Notes: generated by a model not told the origin, from the sequence alone. Numbered from the stretch's first letter, positions 46,667 to 55,764 are shown. The stretch is 64,000 nucleotides of DNA from an uncultured Muribaculaceae bacterium (GCA_910585275.1 CAJUCW010000018.1:23088-87087); one strand, 5' to 3'. Numbers and translations are program-made.

Positions 46667-48799
46667 TTATTTCACCGGAGTCATTCCAAGATTTTTGAAA
46701 ATGAAAGAATAGATGTCGGTGTTTTCGTCAATCACTTTCGACATAGGTTTTCCACCCCCGTGGCCCGCCTTGCTGTCGATGCGGATGAGCTTGGGAGCGT
46801 CGCCGGTGTCAGATGCCTGGAGTGTGGCTGCATATTTGAAAGAGTGGGCAGGCACTACGCGGTCGTCGTGGTCAGCAGTGGTGACAAGGATTGCGGGATA
46901 GGGAGTGCCGTCGTTTTTGATGTTGTGGAGGGGGGAATAGGAAAGGAGGTAGTCGGCCATTTCCTTGGAGTCGGCACTCGTGCCGTAATCGGATGCCCAG
47001 TTCCAGCCGATGGTGAAGAGATGATAGCGCATCATGTCCATCACTCCCACTTCCGGTATAGCCACTTTGAAAAGGTCGGGACGCAGATTTACTGTGGCAC
47101 CCACAAGGAGTCCGCCGTTGCTGCCACCGACAATGGCAAGATGTTCGGGCGACGTCCAGCCTTCGTTGATGAGATATTCGGCTGCACCGATGAAGTCGTT
47201 GAATACGTTCATCTTGTTTTGCTTGGTTCCGGCGAGGTGCCACTCTTCACCATATTCCGAACCTCCGCGGAGATTGGCTTGGGCATATATGCCTCCGTTT
47301 TCAAGCCAAAGCATGCGTTGTGCGGAGAAGCCCGGGGTGAGGGATACGTTGAAACCACCGTAACCGTAGAGATAGACGGGGTTCTTACTGTTTTTCTCAA
47401 GACCTTTCTTGTAGGTGATGAACATCGGAATCTTTGTGCCGTCGGCAGAAGGATAGAACACCTGCTCGGTGACGTAGTCGTCCATATTGACACCTTCGAT
47501 TTCCGTTGTGCCTATCACCTTGCTTTCGCCGGTTTCAAGGTCGTATGAGAAGCGGGTGGAAGGATAGGTGAAAGATGTGAGTGCATAATACACTTCGTTG
47601 TGGTCTTTGCTTGAGGAAATGCCTACGGAACCGAAAGTGGGGAATTCCATCTCGCGGATAAGCTTGCCGTCGCGCGAATACACGTAGGCATGGTCGGAGG
47701 CGTCTTTTTCGAAATATACAATCATTTTGTCGCCTGCGAATTGCATGCCGGTCATTACGCCTTCACCTTCGGGCACCAGCTCTTTCCAGTTCTGGCGTTG
47801 CGGAGCCTTAACGTCGGCCACCATAAGGCGATTTTTGGGCGCGTTCCAGTTTGTCATGATATAAATCTTGCCGTCAACCACGTCCATGATGCTGATGTCG
47901 TAGTCTTGTGTCGGCTCCATTATAATCCAGTCTCCACCGGTTTTTAGGTTCTTGACCATTAGAGAGCTGCCGACTCCCTCGCCGCCACCGATTACAAAGA
48001 GAAGGTCTTCCGACTCAGGCACGTATGCCGAATGGAAATGCAGGGGATGGTCTTTGTCTTCATATACGAGGCGGTCGCTGCTCTGCGGGGTGCCTATTTT
48101 GTGATAATATATCTGATGGTTTTCATTGGCGTTAGAAAACTCTTTCCCTTTCTCGGGGCGAGGATAGGCACTGTAGTAGAAACCGTCGCCCTGCCAGTCT
48201 GCTCCGGTGAATTTCGCCCATTCAATATGGTCTTCGAGGAGTTTTTTGCTTTCGGTGTCCATAACGAATATTTCGTTCCAGTCCGAACCGCTGCGGGAAA
48301 CGATATAGGCGGTGTATTTTCCGTCGTTAGAACGGCTGACGCCCTGTAGGGCTACGGTGCCGTCGTCGGAAAGCGTATTGGGGTCGAGAAATACTTCGGG
48401 AGCGCCGCCGATGGAATCCGTGCGGTAGAGCACCGACTGGTTCTGGAGTCCGTCGTTTTCATAATAGTAATACTTGCCGTCTTTCGCTTTGGAAGGAAGT
48501 CCGGTTTTCTTGTAATTGTTAAGATGCGAAAGTCGTTCGCGAATCTGGCTTCGGAAAGGAATCTTCGAGAGATATTCTTCCGTTACCGCATTCTCCGCTT
48601 TTACCCATTCAAGAGTGGCCGGGGCGGTGTCGTTTTCAAGAGGACGGTAAGGGTCGGCTACTTTTGTTCCGAAATAATCGTCGGAGACTGTGGCATCTGT
48701 AGGGGCTGCGGGGTATTCAATCTTCGAAGAAGAAGAACATGACGCAACGAATGCTCCTGTCAAGGTTGACATGACTGCGTATTTAAAAATTCGTTTCAT
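46667..48799 (-). CDS. Prolyl oligopeptidase lipoprotein (S9A)
   Basis: From the ATG at 48799 this 710-residue protein has a lipobox (FVASCSSSSK), a seven-bladed propeller and a C-terminal alpha/beta hydrolase domain. The catalytic triad is Ser560 (VGGSNGGL), an Asp at about 645-646 (DHDDRVVP) and His680 (GHGGG). It should cleave short proline-containing peptides in the periplasm or at the envelope. A longer reading frame at 48895 lacks a signal peptide and was not used. A 12-bp inverted repeat lies ~55-85 bases before its start. Confidence 0.93.
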   Translation of the reverse strand: MKRIFKYAVMSTLTGAFVASCSSSSKIEYPAAPTDATVSDDYFGTKVADPYRPLENDTAPATLEWVKAENAVTEEYLSKIPFRSQIRERLSHLNNYKKTGLPSKAKDGKYYYYENDGLQNQSVLYRTDSIGGAPEVFLDPNTLSDDGTVALQGVSRSNDGKYTAYIVSRSGSDWNEIFVMDTESKKLLEDHIEWAKFTGADWQGDGFYYSAYPRPEKGKEFSNANENHQIYYHKIGTPQSSDRLVYEDKDHPLHFHSAYVPESEDLLFVIGGGEGVGSSLMVKNLKTGGDWIIMEPTQDYDISIMDVVDGKIYIMTNWNAPKNRLMVADVKAPQRQNWKELVPEGEGVMTGMQFAGDKMIVYFEKDASDHAYVYSRDGKLIREMEFPTFGSVGISSSKDHNEVYYALTSFTYPSTRFSYDLETGESKVIGTTEIEGVNMDDYVTEQVFYPSADGTKIPMFITYKKGLEKNSKNPVYLYGYGGFNVSLTPGFSAQRMLWLENGGIYAQANLRGGSEYGEEWHLAGTKQNKMNVFNDFIGAAEYLINEGWTSPEHLAIVGGSNGGLLVGATVNLRPDLFKVAIPEVGVMDMMRYHLFTIGWNWASDYGTSADSKEMADYLLSYSPLHNIKNDGTPYPAILVTTADHDDRVVPAHSFKYAATLQASDTGDAPKLIRIDSKAGHGGGKPMSKVIDENTDIYSFIFKNLGMTPVK

Positions 48800-48852
48800 A
48801 TAATGTGAATTAGTAGAAACAACTTGATTATCCTGCAAGGGTGGAGGCATTC

Positions 48853-48884
48853 CTGTATTCAACCATCTTTTGGGTTGAATACAG
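48853..48884. promoter_or_regulatory. 12-bp inverted repeat near prolyl oligopeptidase start
   Basis: CTGTATTCAACC and GGTTGAATACAG are perfectly complementary with an eight-base spacer. It could be an operator or a leader hairpin. The remainder of the gap 48800-49380 holds the small-RNA cassette at 49112-49218 and a -7 element at 49254-49261. Confidence 0.5.
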
Positions 48885-49111
48885 ACGGACTGCACTTCTC
48901 TTGCATCTATTGTTTTAACGGAGATTTGAAAATAATCTTTTGTTTTATGGAGTGCCGGGTTGTGAGGAAGGATAGGTTGCCGAGGGGGATTAAGGGAGCT
49001 GGTTCGACAATTTTTGGCGGTTTAATTGTTAAATATTGTTTATTATGTTATTTTGATTGATTTAAATGTTAATAGTTTTTAAATTTGTGATTAAAAATAT
49101 ATGTTATATAA

Positions 49112-49218
49112 CATTGTTTGAAAAATATTTTGTAATTTTGCAGTGAGTTTTTCATGGTATTAGATTTTAAGGTTAACTGAAGATTGGTTGTCGGGAGACA
49201 ATCAATTATTTTTTTATA
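49112..49218 (+). ncRNA. Promoter-leader-terminator cassette, copy 1 (candidate small RNA)
   Basis: TAATTTTG (49133-49140) fits a -7 element, so a transcript should start near 49147. It runs for about 65-70 bases into a hairpin ATTGGTTGTC / GACAATCAAT (with one G-U pair, loop GGGA) followed by ATTTTTTTATA. A second copy, with about five differences in 105 bases, is at 54076-54181. A downstream gene has its own -7 element, so this unit could be a free small RNA. A riboregulator or attenuated leader is the alternative. I have an unverified memory of similar leaders before cold-shock genes in Bacteroidales. Confidence 0.6.
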
Positions 49219-49253
49219 CCTACCCTTTTCTTTCAGAATAGCATTTTTTTAAC

Positions 49254-49261
49254 TATTTTTG
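49254..49261 (+). promoter_or_regulatory. -7 element before YetA-like gene
   Basis: TATTTTTG matches the consensus, with TTTC 19 bases upstream as a near -33 element. It lies 120 bases before the ATG at 49381, downstream of the cassette terminator. Confidence 0.5.
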
Positions 49262-49380
49262 CAAAAAATCTAAGCCATGGTTCTCGTGATTTATGACGGT
49301 GTGCTCAGAATAAATCTTAAATTGTGGCTGGATGGAAGGCTTGTCCTCAAAGAATAGAATTTTTAATTAACCTAACTGAT

Positions 49381-52300
49381 ATGCACAAGAAAAATTTGTT
49401 AATGGTGATTCTCGCATTGTTTTTGCCTTATATGGCGAATGCGGGAAATGTGGCATCAGGGCTCGACAAAAAGAATTTCAGTAAATTCTGGAAAGTGGAG
49501 TCAGAATCGCCGGATTATAAGCTGACTTTCCATGGCGACACGCTCGAAATCCTTTCGCCGAAGGGATTGACTCTTTGGTGTAAGGAAAAAATGAGCGGAA
49601 ATGTAACCGTGGAATATGATGCCTGTGTGATGGATGAGAAGCCTGGCGACCGTCTTAGCGACCTCAATTGTTTCTGGATGGCTTCCGACCCTAAGGCTTC
49701 CGACATCTGGAAGAACGAGAAAGTGAGGGGCGGTAAGTTTGTAAACTGCTATGCCTTGCAACTCTATTACCTGGGGTATGGCGGCAATCATAACACTACT
49801 ACCCGGTTCCGTCGGTATGACGGAAACCGCGACGGAATTACAAATGCCGAGGCAAGGCCTGAGATTCTCAGGGAATACACAGATGTGGAGAATCTGCTCA
49901 AACCCAACAAATGGTATCATATAAAGATTACTACCCAAGACGGCAGGACGGAATATTATATTGATGGCAAGCGTCTTGTGGATTTCCGCGATCCGAATCC
50001 TCTCACGGAGGGATGGTTCGGATTCAGAACTACGGAGTCCCGCACGAAGATAGCCAACTTCAAATGGTCGGAGCAAAAGGAGGATACTTCCAATATTCCT
50101 GTGAAATGGATTAACGGCACTCCCGGCACAGACCGTCCCATTACTATGGGTATTCCGTTCAGGCAGGGTGAGATAAAGAAGGGTCAGACCGTGGAGGTAG
50201 CCACTTCCGACGGCACCCTTATTCCTGTTGACACATGGAATCTTGCAACATGGCCGGACGGTTCAGTAAAATGGATGGCTGTAGCAGGTGTCATGCCGGA
50301 GGGTGTGGCAAATATAAAGGTCACAAAAGTCGCTGCTTCCGGAAAAGGTAAGAAAAAGTCTTTGCCCGCTACGGTAAAGGTGGGCGAAGCGAACGGGGAA
50401 TTTATTATAGATACCGGTAAGGTTAAAGCCTATATTCCCAAGTCGGGTGAAAATTTCATCGACAGCCTCATTTATGGCGGCGTGAAGGTTGCCACAAAAG
50501 GAAAGCTCGTGGCATCAACGCAGAGCGAGCCTATTCTTGAATCCACAAAGTCTGTCACATTTAATAATTTCAGAAGCAAGGTTTCTAATGTGGAGATAGA
50601 ACGTGCGGGAGATAACAGGGCGCTTGTGAAAGTGACCGGTATGCATGCCGGAGAAGACGGCAGGGAATGGCTTCCTTTCGTAGTTCGCCTTTATTTCTAT
50701 GGCAATTCTCCTGAAATCAAGATGCTCCATTCGTTTATTTATGACGGGGACCAGAACAAGGATTTCATCAGAGGTCTTGGCGTGAGGTTCGATGTGCCCA
50801 TGAGGGAGGCGTTATATAACCGTCATGTGGCTTTCTCGGGAGCCGACGGCGGAGTATGGAGCGAACCTGTGGAGCCGCTTGTGGGGCGCAGGGTGCTTAA
50901 TCTTGATCCGAGCAAGAAGGGGGTCGGAGAGCCGGTGCTCCAGCAGATGCAGATGAGGGGTGAACGCATTCCGGAAATGGATGCATTCAACGACTATAAT
51001 CAGAAGCTTATACGCGACTGGGCTTCATGGAATTCTTACCGTCTTTCGCAGCTCACCGCCGACTCTTATGAAATACGCAAACGTGCGAACGACAATAATC
51101 CTTGGATTGGCACTTTCTCCGGCACAAGGAGTTCCGGATATGCTTTTGCAGGCGACGTAAGTGGTGGCCTTGGCATAAATATCAAGGATTTCTGGGAGTC
51201 ATACCCGTCATCCATAGAGATTTCTAACGCTACTACCCCCGACGCCACAATCACGGCATGGCTATGGTCGCCCGATGCGGCCCCGATGGACCTGCGCCAT
51301 TACGACAATCGTGCGCACGACCTCATCTCAAGCTATGAGGATGTGCAGGAGGGAATGAGCACACCCTACGGTGTTGCACGCACTTCTGAATTGACTATTT
51401 TCCCGCAGGGTGGATATTCCGGTAAAGCAGATTTTGCAAAAGATGCCCTTTCTCTACAGCAGAACAATATCCTGCTCCCCACTCCGGAGTATCTCCATTC
51501 GCGCAAGGCGTTTGGCGTGTGGAGTCTTCCTGACAGCAGTAATGCCAAGAGAGCGGAGGTAGAGGCAAAGCTTAAATCGTATATCGACTTCTATAAGGAC
51601 GCTATAGAGCAGAACAAATGGTATGGATTCTGGCATTATGGCGACATGATGCATGCTTACGACCCCGTAAGACATGACTGGAAATATGACGTAGGTGGTT
51701 TTGCCTGGGATAATACGGAGCTTGCATCGCCGATGTGGCTGTGGTATAACTTCCTGCGCACCGGCGACCCTTCTATCTGGAAGATGGCTGAGGCTATGTT
51801 CCGCCATAACGGTGAGGTGGATGTGTATCATATCGGCGACAACAAGGGGCTTGGAAGCCGTCATAACGTAAGCCATTGGGGTTGCGGCGCTAAAGAGGGA
51901 CGCATCAGCCAGGCCGCCTGGAACCGTTTCTACTATTATCTCACCGGCGACGAGCGTGCCGGCGACCTCATGACCGAGGTGAAGGATGCCGACCAGTTGC
52001 TTTATACCCTCGACCCCATGCGTCTTGCGGAACCAAGGGACATGTATCCCTGCACAGCACCTGCCCGTCTCAGAATCGGCCCTGACTGGTTGTCGTATGT
52101 GGGCAACTGGATGACAGAGTGGGAGAGAACCGGCAACGAGGCTTATCGCGACAAGATTATTACCGGAATGAAGTGTATCGCCGGATTGCCCAGCGGTATG
52201 TTCACAGGTCCTCTTGCTCTCGGATATGACCCCGCCACCGGAGTAATCACCACGGAATGCGACCCGAAACTCCAGACCACCAACCATCTCATGACAATCA

Positions 52301-52689
52301 TGGGCGGCTTTGAAATTATGAACGAACTTCAGGATATGATTGACATTCCGGAGTTTAATGAAGTATGGCTTGACCATGCCGCCCGCTATAAGGAGATGGC
52401 ACGCACGATAAGCCGTAACCGTTTCCGCGTGTCAAGGCTCGCCGGTTATGCAGCACACAAGAAAAACGACGTGGATTTGGCCAAAGATGCTTGGATTGAT
52501 CTTCTCACAAGGCTTGAACACACGGCAGCGCCCAAGACCACGGTAACTACCATAATGCCTCCTGAAGTGCCGGCTCCGAAAACCGAGATGCTTCCAATAA
52601 GCACCAACGACGCCGCCATGTGGAGTCTCGACGCAATATATCTCCAAGAGGTAATTCCGCAGGAGGAAGACAACCTCTCCAACAAATAA
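49381..52689 (+). CDS. Large exported YetA/rhamnogalacturonan exolyase-like protein with DUF6250-like N-terminal domain
   Basis: From the ATG at 49381 this 1102-residue protein has a signal peptide (to about 22, ending MANAG), a lectin-like N-terminal domain (about 25-235: TFHGDTLEILSPKGLTLWCK, KWYHIKITTQDGRTEYYIDG, GWFGFRTTESRTKI) and a long YetA/PcRGLX-type body (FRQGEIKKGQTVEVATSDGT, WPDGSVKWMAVAG, GFWHYGDMMHAYDPVRHDWKYD, ENVDVYHIGDNKGLGSRHNVSHWG-like segment near 51830-51890). Relatives include a family 26 rhamnogalacturonan exolyase. Here a pectin role is inferred only. It has no SusCD partner nearby and is followed by a strong terminator. Confidence 0.7.
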   Translation: MHKKNLLMVILALFLPYMANAGNVASGLDKKNFSKFWKVESESPDYKLTFHGDTLEILSPKGLTLWCKEKMSGNVTVEYDACVMDEKPGDRLSDLNCFWMASDPKASDIWKNEKVRGGKFVNCYALQLYYLGYGGNHNTTTRFRRYDGNRDGITNAEARPEILREYTDVENLLKPNKWYHIKITTQDGRTEYYIDGKRLVDFRDPNPLTEGWFGFRTTESRTKIANFKWSEQKEDTSNIPVKWINGTPGTDRPITMGIPFRQGEIKKGQTVEVATSDGTLIPVDTWNLATWPDGSVKWMAVAGVMPEGVANIKVTKVAASGKGKKKSLPATVKVGEANGEFIIDTGKVKAYIPKSGENFIDSLIYGGVKVATKGKLVASTQSEPILESTKSVTFNNFRSKVSNVEIERAGDNRALVKVTGMHAGEDGREWLPFVVRLYFYGNSPEIKMLHSFIYDGDQNKDFIRGLGVRFDVPMREALYNRHVAFSGADGGVWSEPVEPLVGRRVLNLDPSKKGVGEPVLQQMQMRGERIPEMDAFNDYNQKLIRDWASWNSYRLSQLTADSYEIRKRANDNNPWIGTFSGTRSSGYAFAGDVSGGLGINIKDFWESYPSSIEISNATTPDATITAWLWSPDAAPMDLRHYDNRAHDLISSYEDVQEGMSTPYGVARTSELTIFPQGGYSGKADFAKDALSLQQNNILLPTPEYLHSRKAFGVWSLPDSSNAKRAEVEAKLKSYIDFYKDAIEQNKWYGFWHYGDMMHAYDPVRHDWKYDVGGFAWDNTELASPMWLWYNFLRTGDPSIWKMAEAMFRHNGEVDVYHIGDNKGLGSRHNVSHWGCGAKEGRISQAAWNRFYYYLTGDERAGDLMTEVKDADQLLYTLDPMRLAEPRDMYPCTAPARLRIGPDWLSYVGNWMTEWERTGNEAYRDKIITGMKCIAGLPSGMFTGPLALGYDPATGVITTECDPKLQTTNHLMTIMGGFEIMNELQDMIDIPEFNEVWLDHAARYKEMARTISRNRFRVSRLAGYAAHKKNDVDLAKDAWIDLLTRLEHTAAPKTTVTTIMPPEVPAPKTEMLPISTNDAAMWSLDAIYLQEVIPQEEDNLSNK

Positions 52690-52710
52690 TCCAAGAACAA
52701 ATAATCCAAA

Positions 52711-52784
52711 GACTGTTCCATAATATATAAACAGTCAGGTTGTAAGAAAAATGGCGGTTATGCTGCAGCGTAACCGCCATTTTT
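52711..52784 (+). terminator. Two hairpins, second an intrinsic terminator
   Basis: GACTGT / ACAGTC (52711-52736) is a weak hairpin. AAAAATGGCGGTTA (52747-52760) and TAACCGCCATTTTT (52771-52784) form a 14-bp stem with A and T tails. The rest of the 338-base gap to 53027 shows nothing further I can assign. Confidence 0.85.
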
Positions 52785-53027
52785 ATCCTCACACATCAGC
52801 AAATTTGAATTGTGTGGGAATCTCACGCGAAGAAACGCAAGTCTCTTGTACCAAGGTTGTCTTGATGGAGTTGCTTTACACCTTGGCATTTTCCCTCCCT
52901 ATCCCTTTTTACAAATGGCTCCAATAGCTCTATTATTCTCTTCATGGAATAATTTGTGGCTTGAGATTTGTTATATGTTATATGTATGGAAGTTTTTTAG
53001 CACCGTCTTTATTATTTTCAAAAAACG

Positions 53028-53585
53028 ATGAATGAGTATCTTAAAAAGAAACTTGACCGGGCACGGGAAATTTGCAAGCCTTTTGCCGCCCGGATAGAGC
53101 GCGGGTTGGGTGATGCCAAGGGAAAATATGCCGAGGTGTCGTCAAAATTCCGTAGAAGATATATGGATATAAAAGCGGGTAACCGTAAGACTCTCGATTC
53201 GCTTAACGTGTATTTTAACGAGAGGGTAGATAAGTTTAAGGAGGCTTACGATTCCGACAAGCTTTTCAAGAAGATTGGAGAGGTGGCAAAGGTTGCCGGC
53301 TCTAATGTGGTCTATATGGTTCTTGTGCTCTATTATTCACTTCTTGGGAAAGACGTGCCGTTGAAGGACCGTGCCATGGTTCTCGCCGCTCTTGGTTATT
53401 TTATTAGTCCTATTGATTTTATTCCCGATATTTTGGGAGTGATGGGGTTTTCAGATGATTTTGCCGTGTTGATGCTTGTGTTCAGGAAGATACGCGATAA
53501 TGTCACCCCCGATGTGCATATTAAGGCAAAGGCTCGTCTTGCCGAATGGTTTGGTGAAGACAGTTTGAATAAATTAAAGATATGA
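53028..53585 (+). CDS. YkvA family (DUF1232) protein
   Basis: This 185-residue protein has a charged helical N-terminal half and a C-terminal DUF1232 segment: LLGKDVPLKDRAMVLAALGYFISPIDFIPDILGVMGFSDDFAVL, that is, the hairpin of two helices with the conserved SPIDFIPD (about 126-133). DUF1232 proteins are small membrane-associated proteins without known activity. The next gene begins four bases after the stop, so they are co-transcribed. Confidence 0.8.
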   Translation: MNEYLKKKLDRAREICKPFAARIERGLGDAKGKYAEVSSKFRRRYMDIKAGNRKTLDSLNVYFNERVDKFKEAYDSDKLFKKIGEVAKVAGSNVVYMVLVLYYSLLGKDVPLKDRAMVLAALGYFISPIDFIPDILGVMGFSDDFAVLMLVFRKIRDNVTPDVHIKAKARLAEWFGEDSLNKLKI

Positions 53586-53589
53586 CAAT

Positions 53590-54012
53590 ATGAAGATACA
53601 AGTGAGTTTTTCGGAATTGAGCAATGCAATCCTTAGTCATTATGGTCAGAACGTGAGTTTTTCTTTTCTCTCCGACCGTTCTGTTGAAGCGGTAGTGAGA
53701 AAGAAAGCGTTGCTTGTCACGATTCCGATTCCTGTAAGGCTAAATGTGAAGTCCGTACGCAAGACCGAAGTTGAAGTGGAATACCATATCATGGCAGGGG
53801 TTGACAAGGTGGTAGGCATGGCTCTCGCCGCTTTGATAGAGAAGTATCCCGTTCTTAAATCCGGCGTGGAAATGGATAACGAAGTCTTGAGAGTGGATTT
53901 CACGAAGATTAAGCAAGCGGAAGTGTTTGTGAAAAACTTTGAATTGCGCGATGTCAGATTTGGAAAAACAGGTCTTGATATCGAAGTTAGTGTTAAGCAA
54001 TGTGAAAAGTAG
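53590..54012 (+). CDS. Conserved hypothetical protein
   Basis: I do not recognise this 140-residue protein. It has no signal peptide or membrane helix. It is beta-rich, with repeated amphipathic strands (LNVKSVRKTEVEVEYHI, EVFVKNFELRDVRFGKTGLDIEVSV). The pattern could be a lipid- or hydrophobic-ligand binding fold, but that is only a shape impression. It follows the DUF1232 gene by four bases, so the two probably act together. Confidence 0.55.
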   Translation: MKIQVSFSELSNAILSHYGQNVSFSFLSDRSVEAVVRKKALLVTIPIPVRLNVKSVRKTEVEVEYHIMAGVDKVVGMALAALIEKYPVLKSGVEMDNEVLRVDFTKIKQAEVFVKNFELRDVRFGKTGLDIEVSVKQCEK

Positions 54013-54075
54013 GCCATAAAACGTACATCTTTATAAATAAATATTAAAATGCAAATTATTTTTTATGTTTTGTAG

Positions 54076-54181
54076 CATTGTTTGAAAAATAATTTGTAAT
54101 TTTGCAGTGAGTTTTTCATGGTATTAGATTTTAAGGTTAACAGAAGATTGGTTGTCGGGACGACAATCAATTTTTTTTATA
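54076..54181 (+). ncRNA. Promoter-leader-terminator cassette, copy 2 (candidate small RNA)
   Basis: TAATTTTG (54097-54104) and the same ~70-base transcript region as copy 1 are present, with hairpin GTTGTC / GACAAT, loop GGGAC, then TTTTTTTTATA. The differences from copy 1 preserve the hairpin. A separate -7 element (TATCTTTG, 54236-54243) serves the next gene, as for copy 1. Confidence 0.6.
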
Positions 54182-54235
54182 GATATATGGCATTTAACAA
54201 TGGCATGATTAGTTGTGTTTTATATTAAAACTGAT

Positions 54236-54243
54236 TATCTTTG
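54236..54243 (+). promoter_or_regulatory. -7 element before nucleotidyltransferase gene
   Basis: TATCTTTG fits TAnnTTTG and lies 14 bases before the ATG at 54258, so the leader would be very short. The -33 match is poor. Confidence 0.5.
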
Positions 54244-54257
54244 CAAAAAGAATCTTT

Positions 54258-54569
54258 ATGACACGCAAAAATATAGTAAAAAAGATATCTGATACTCTGC
54301 GAGAGGTTGCTCCGGATAGTACTGCAATATTGTTTGGGTCGGAGGCAAGGGGAGAAGCGCGTGCTGATTCGGACATAGATGTTTTGATTTTACTCCCAGA
54401 TAATGATGATGTATTTGCTGATAGAAAAATTGAGATTTCCGGACGGTTGTATGATATAGAACTATCTTATGGAGTGTCGATTTCACCATTAATTGTATTA
54501 AAGCGAGTTTGGAACCGAATGAAAACGCCATTCACCTGCAATGTGGCTAAAGATGGAATATTAATATGA
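54258..54569 (+). CDS. MNT-type minimal nucleotidyltransferase
   Basis: This 103-residue protein has the MNT fold with LFGSEARGEARADSDIDVLILL (about 24-45), which carries the G-S and DxD metal-binding residues. In toxin-antitoxin modules such proteins are often partnered with a HEPN-domain protein whose RNase activity they block by adding AMP. It overlaps the next reading frame by four bases (ATGA), as such pairs do, but that partner is truncated here. Confidence 0.85.
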   Translation: MTRKNIVKKISDTLREVAPDSTAILFGSEARGEARADSDIDVLILLPDNDDVFADRKIEISGRLYDIELSYGVSISPLIVLKRVWNRMKTPFTCNVAKDGILI

Positions 54570-54637
54570 ATGCAGAACTTAACGACTCTGACAGACACGC
54601 ATTAATAGATGCTATTAAAGGTTTGATAGGATGTTAA
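54566..54637 (+). pseudogene. HEPN-domain remnant
   Basis: A 23-residue reading begins at the ATGA overlap: NAELNDSDRHALID resembles the start of HEPN proteins, and AIKGLIGC is like their C-terminal end. The central part with the R-x4-6-H active site is missing, which suggests an internal deletion that joined the two ends. No longer frame continues in either phase. Confidence 0.6.
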
Positions 54638-54677
54638 TTCTTTTTATTTAAGGTATTTTACATCATGAGTATAGATT

Positions 54678-55259
54678 ATGGAAATGCAGGAAGATATGAA
54701 GGATTTTGAGAGGGAATGGGAGAAGATGTTGGTAGGTGAGGTTTATAATGCCGTGCATCCGGAATTTTTGCGTCGTCTTGAGTTTACTCGCGGCAAGTTG
54801 TGGGAATATAATAACCTGCATCCCGGTGAAGTGGCGAAACGGAATGTAATAATCCGCGAAATCTTAGGAGGTTGCGGCGAACGGTTCCATATCAACCAGC
54901 CGTTCAGATGCGACTACGGTTGCAATATTTTTTTGGGGGAAGATTTCTTTGCCAACTTCAATCTTACAATTCTTGATGAAGCGCCGGTAAGGATAGGTTC
55001 GCATGCTTTTATCGGACCGAATGTGAGCATCTATACCGCTTGTCATCCCCTTGATGCCGAAAGTAGGAACACTTGCGTGGAATGGGCAGAACCTGTGACA
55101 ATAGGCGACAACGTCTGGATTGGAGGGAACGCCGTGATTCTTCCTGGTGTGACTTTGGGAGATAATGTCGTGGTAGGTGCCGGGGCAGTAGTAACGAAAA
55201 GTTTCCCCTCCAACGTGGCGATAGCCGGCAACCCCGCAAAGGTAATAAAGGAAATATAA
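54678..55259 (+). CDS. Maltose/galactoside O-acetyltransferase-like hexapeptide protein
   Basis: This 193-residue enzyme belongs to the left-handed beta-helix acetyltransferases and uses acetyl-CoA to acetylate a sugar. The N-terminal domain YNAVHPEFLRRLEFTRGKLWEYN is typical of Maa/NodL. The hexapeptide turns follow (GSHAFIGPNVSIYTACHP, with the catalytic His, and IGDNVWIGGNAVILPGVTLGDN). The C-terminal KVIKEI ends it. It is seven bases before the GNAT gene. Confidence 0.88.
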   Translation: MEMQEDMKDFEREWEKMLVGEVYNAVHPEFLRRLEFTRGKLWEYNNLHPGEVAKRNVIIREILGGCGERFHINQPFRCDYGCNIFLGEDFFANFNLTILDEAPVRIGSHAFIGPNVSIYTACHPLDAESRNTCVEWAEPVTIGDNVWIGGNAVILPGVTLGDNVVVGAGAVVTKSFPSNVAIAGNPAKVIKEI

Positions 55260-55266
55260 CCCCATT

Positions 55267-55764
55267 ATGGAATCCACAGGAATCATAGTCAGGAAAAGTA
55301 CGCCGGCCGACATCGATGCCATAATGTCGTGCTATGACATTGCCAGGAAATTCATGAGAAAATCCGGGAACCATAACCAATGGATAAACGGTTATCCGTC
55401 ACGCAATATCGTTGAGGAAGATGTGAATAACGGAACCAGTTATGTGGGAGTGGATGAAAGCGGCGATATTGTCATGGCGTTTGCTTTCATTATAGGTGAT
55501 GACCCCACATACGCCGTGATAGAAGACGGGAAATGGCTTAACGCGCATCCTTACGGCACAATCCATCGTCTCGGCTCCACAGGGAAAGCGAGAGGTATGC
55601 TTAAAACGTGCGTCGCCTTCTGTAGTACATTGATTGACAATATACGTCTTGACACCCATGCCGACAACATCCCCATGCAGCGCGCTGCCGTACGCCTCGG
55701 TTTCAAACGCTGCGGCATTATCTACTGCGACGACGGTTCACCCCGCATCGCCTATCAAAGATAA
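55267..55764 (+). CDS. GNAT family N-acetyltransferase
   Basis: This 165-residue acetyltransferase has the GNAT order: an N-terminal strand-helix (VRKSTPADIDAIMSCYDIAR), the beta4 strand (VMAFAFIIGDDPTYAVIEDG), and the RLGSTGKARGMLKTCVAFC segment, which is the acetyl-CoA binding region in a variant form. The end LDTHADNIPMQRAAVRLGFKRCG is characteristic. Substrate is unknown. Confidence 0.8.
   Translation: MESTGIIVRKSTPADIDAIMSCYDIARKFMRKSGNHNQWINGYPSRNIVEEDVNNGTSYVGVDESGDIVMAFAFIIGDDPTYAVIEDGKWLNAHPYGTIHRLGSTGKARGMLKTCVAFCSTLIDNIRLDTHADNIPMQRAAVRLGFKRCGIIYCDDGSPRIAYQR

Noticed and set aside
46622..47548. 308-codon open frame on the plus strand
   Set aside because: It lies antisense inside the prolyl oligopeptidase gene, which has its full catalytic triad.
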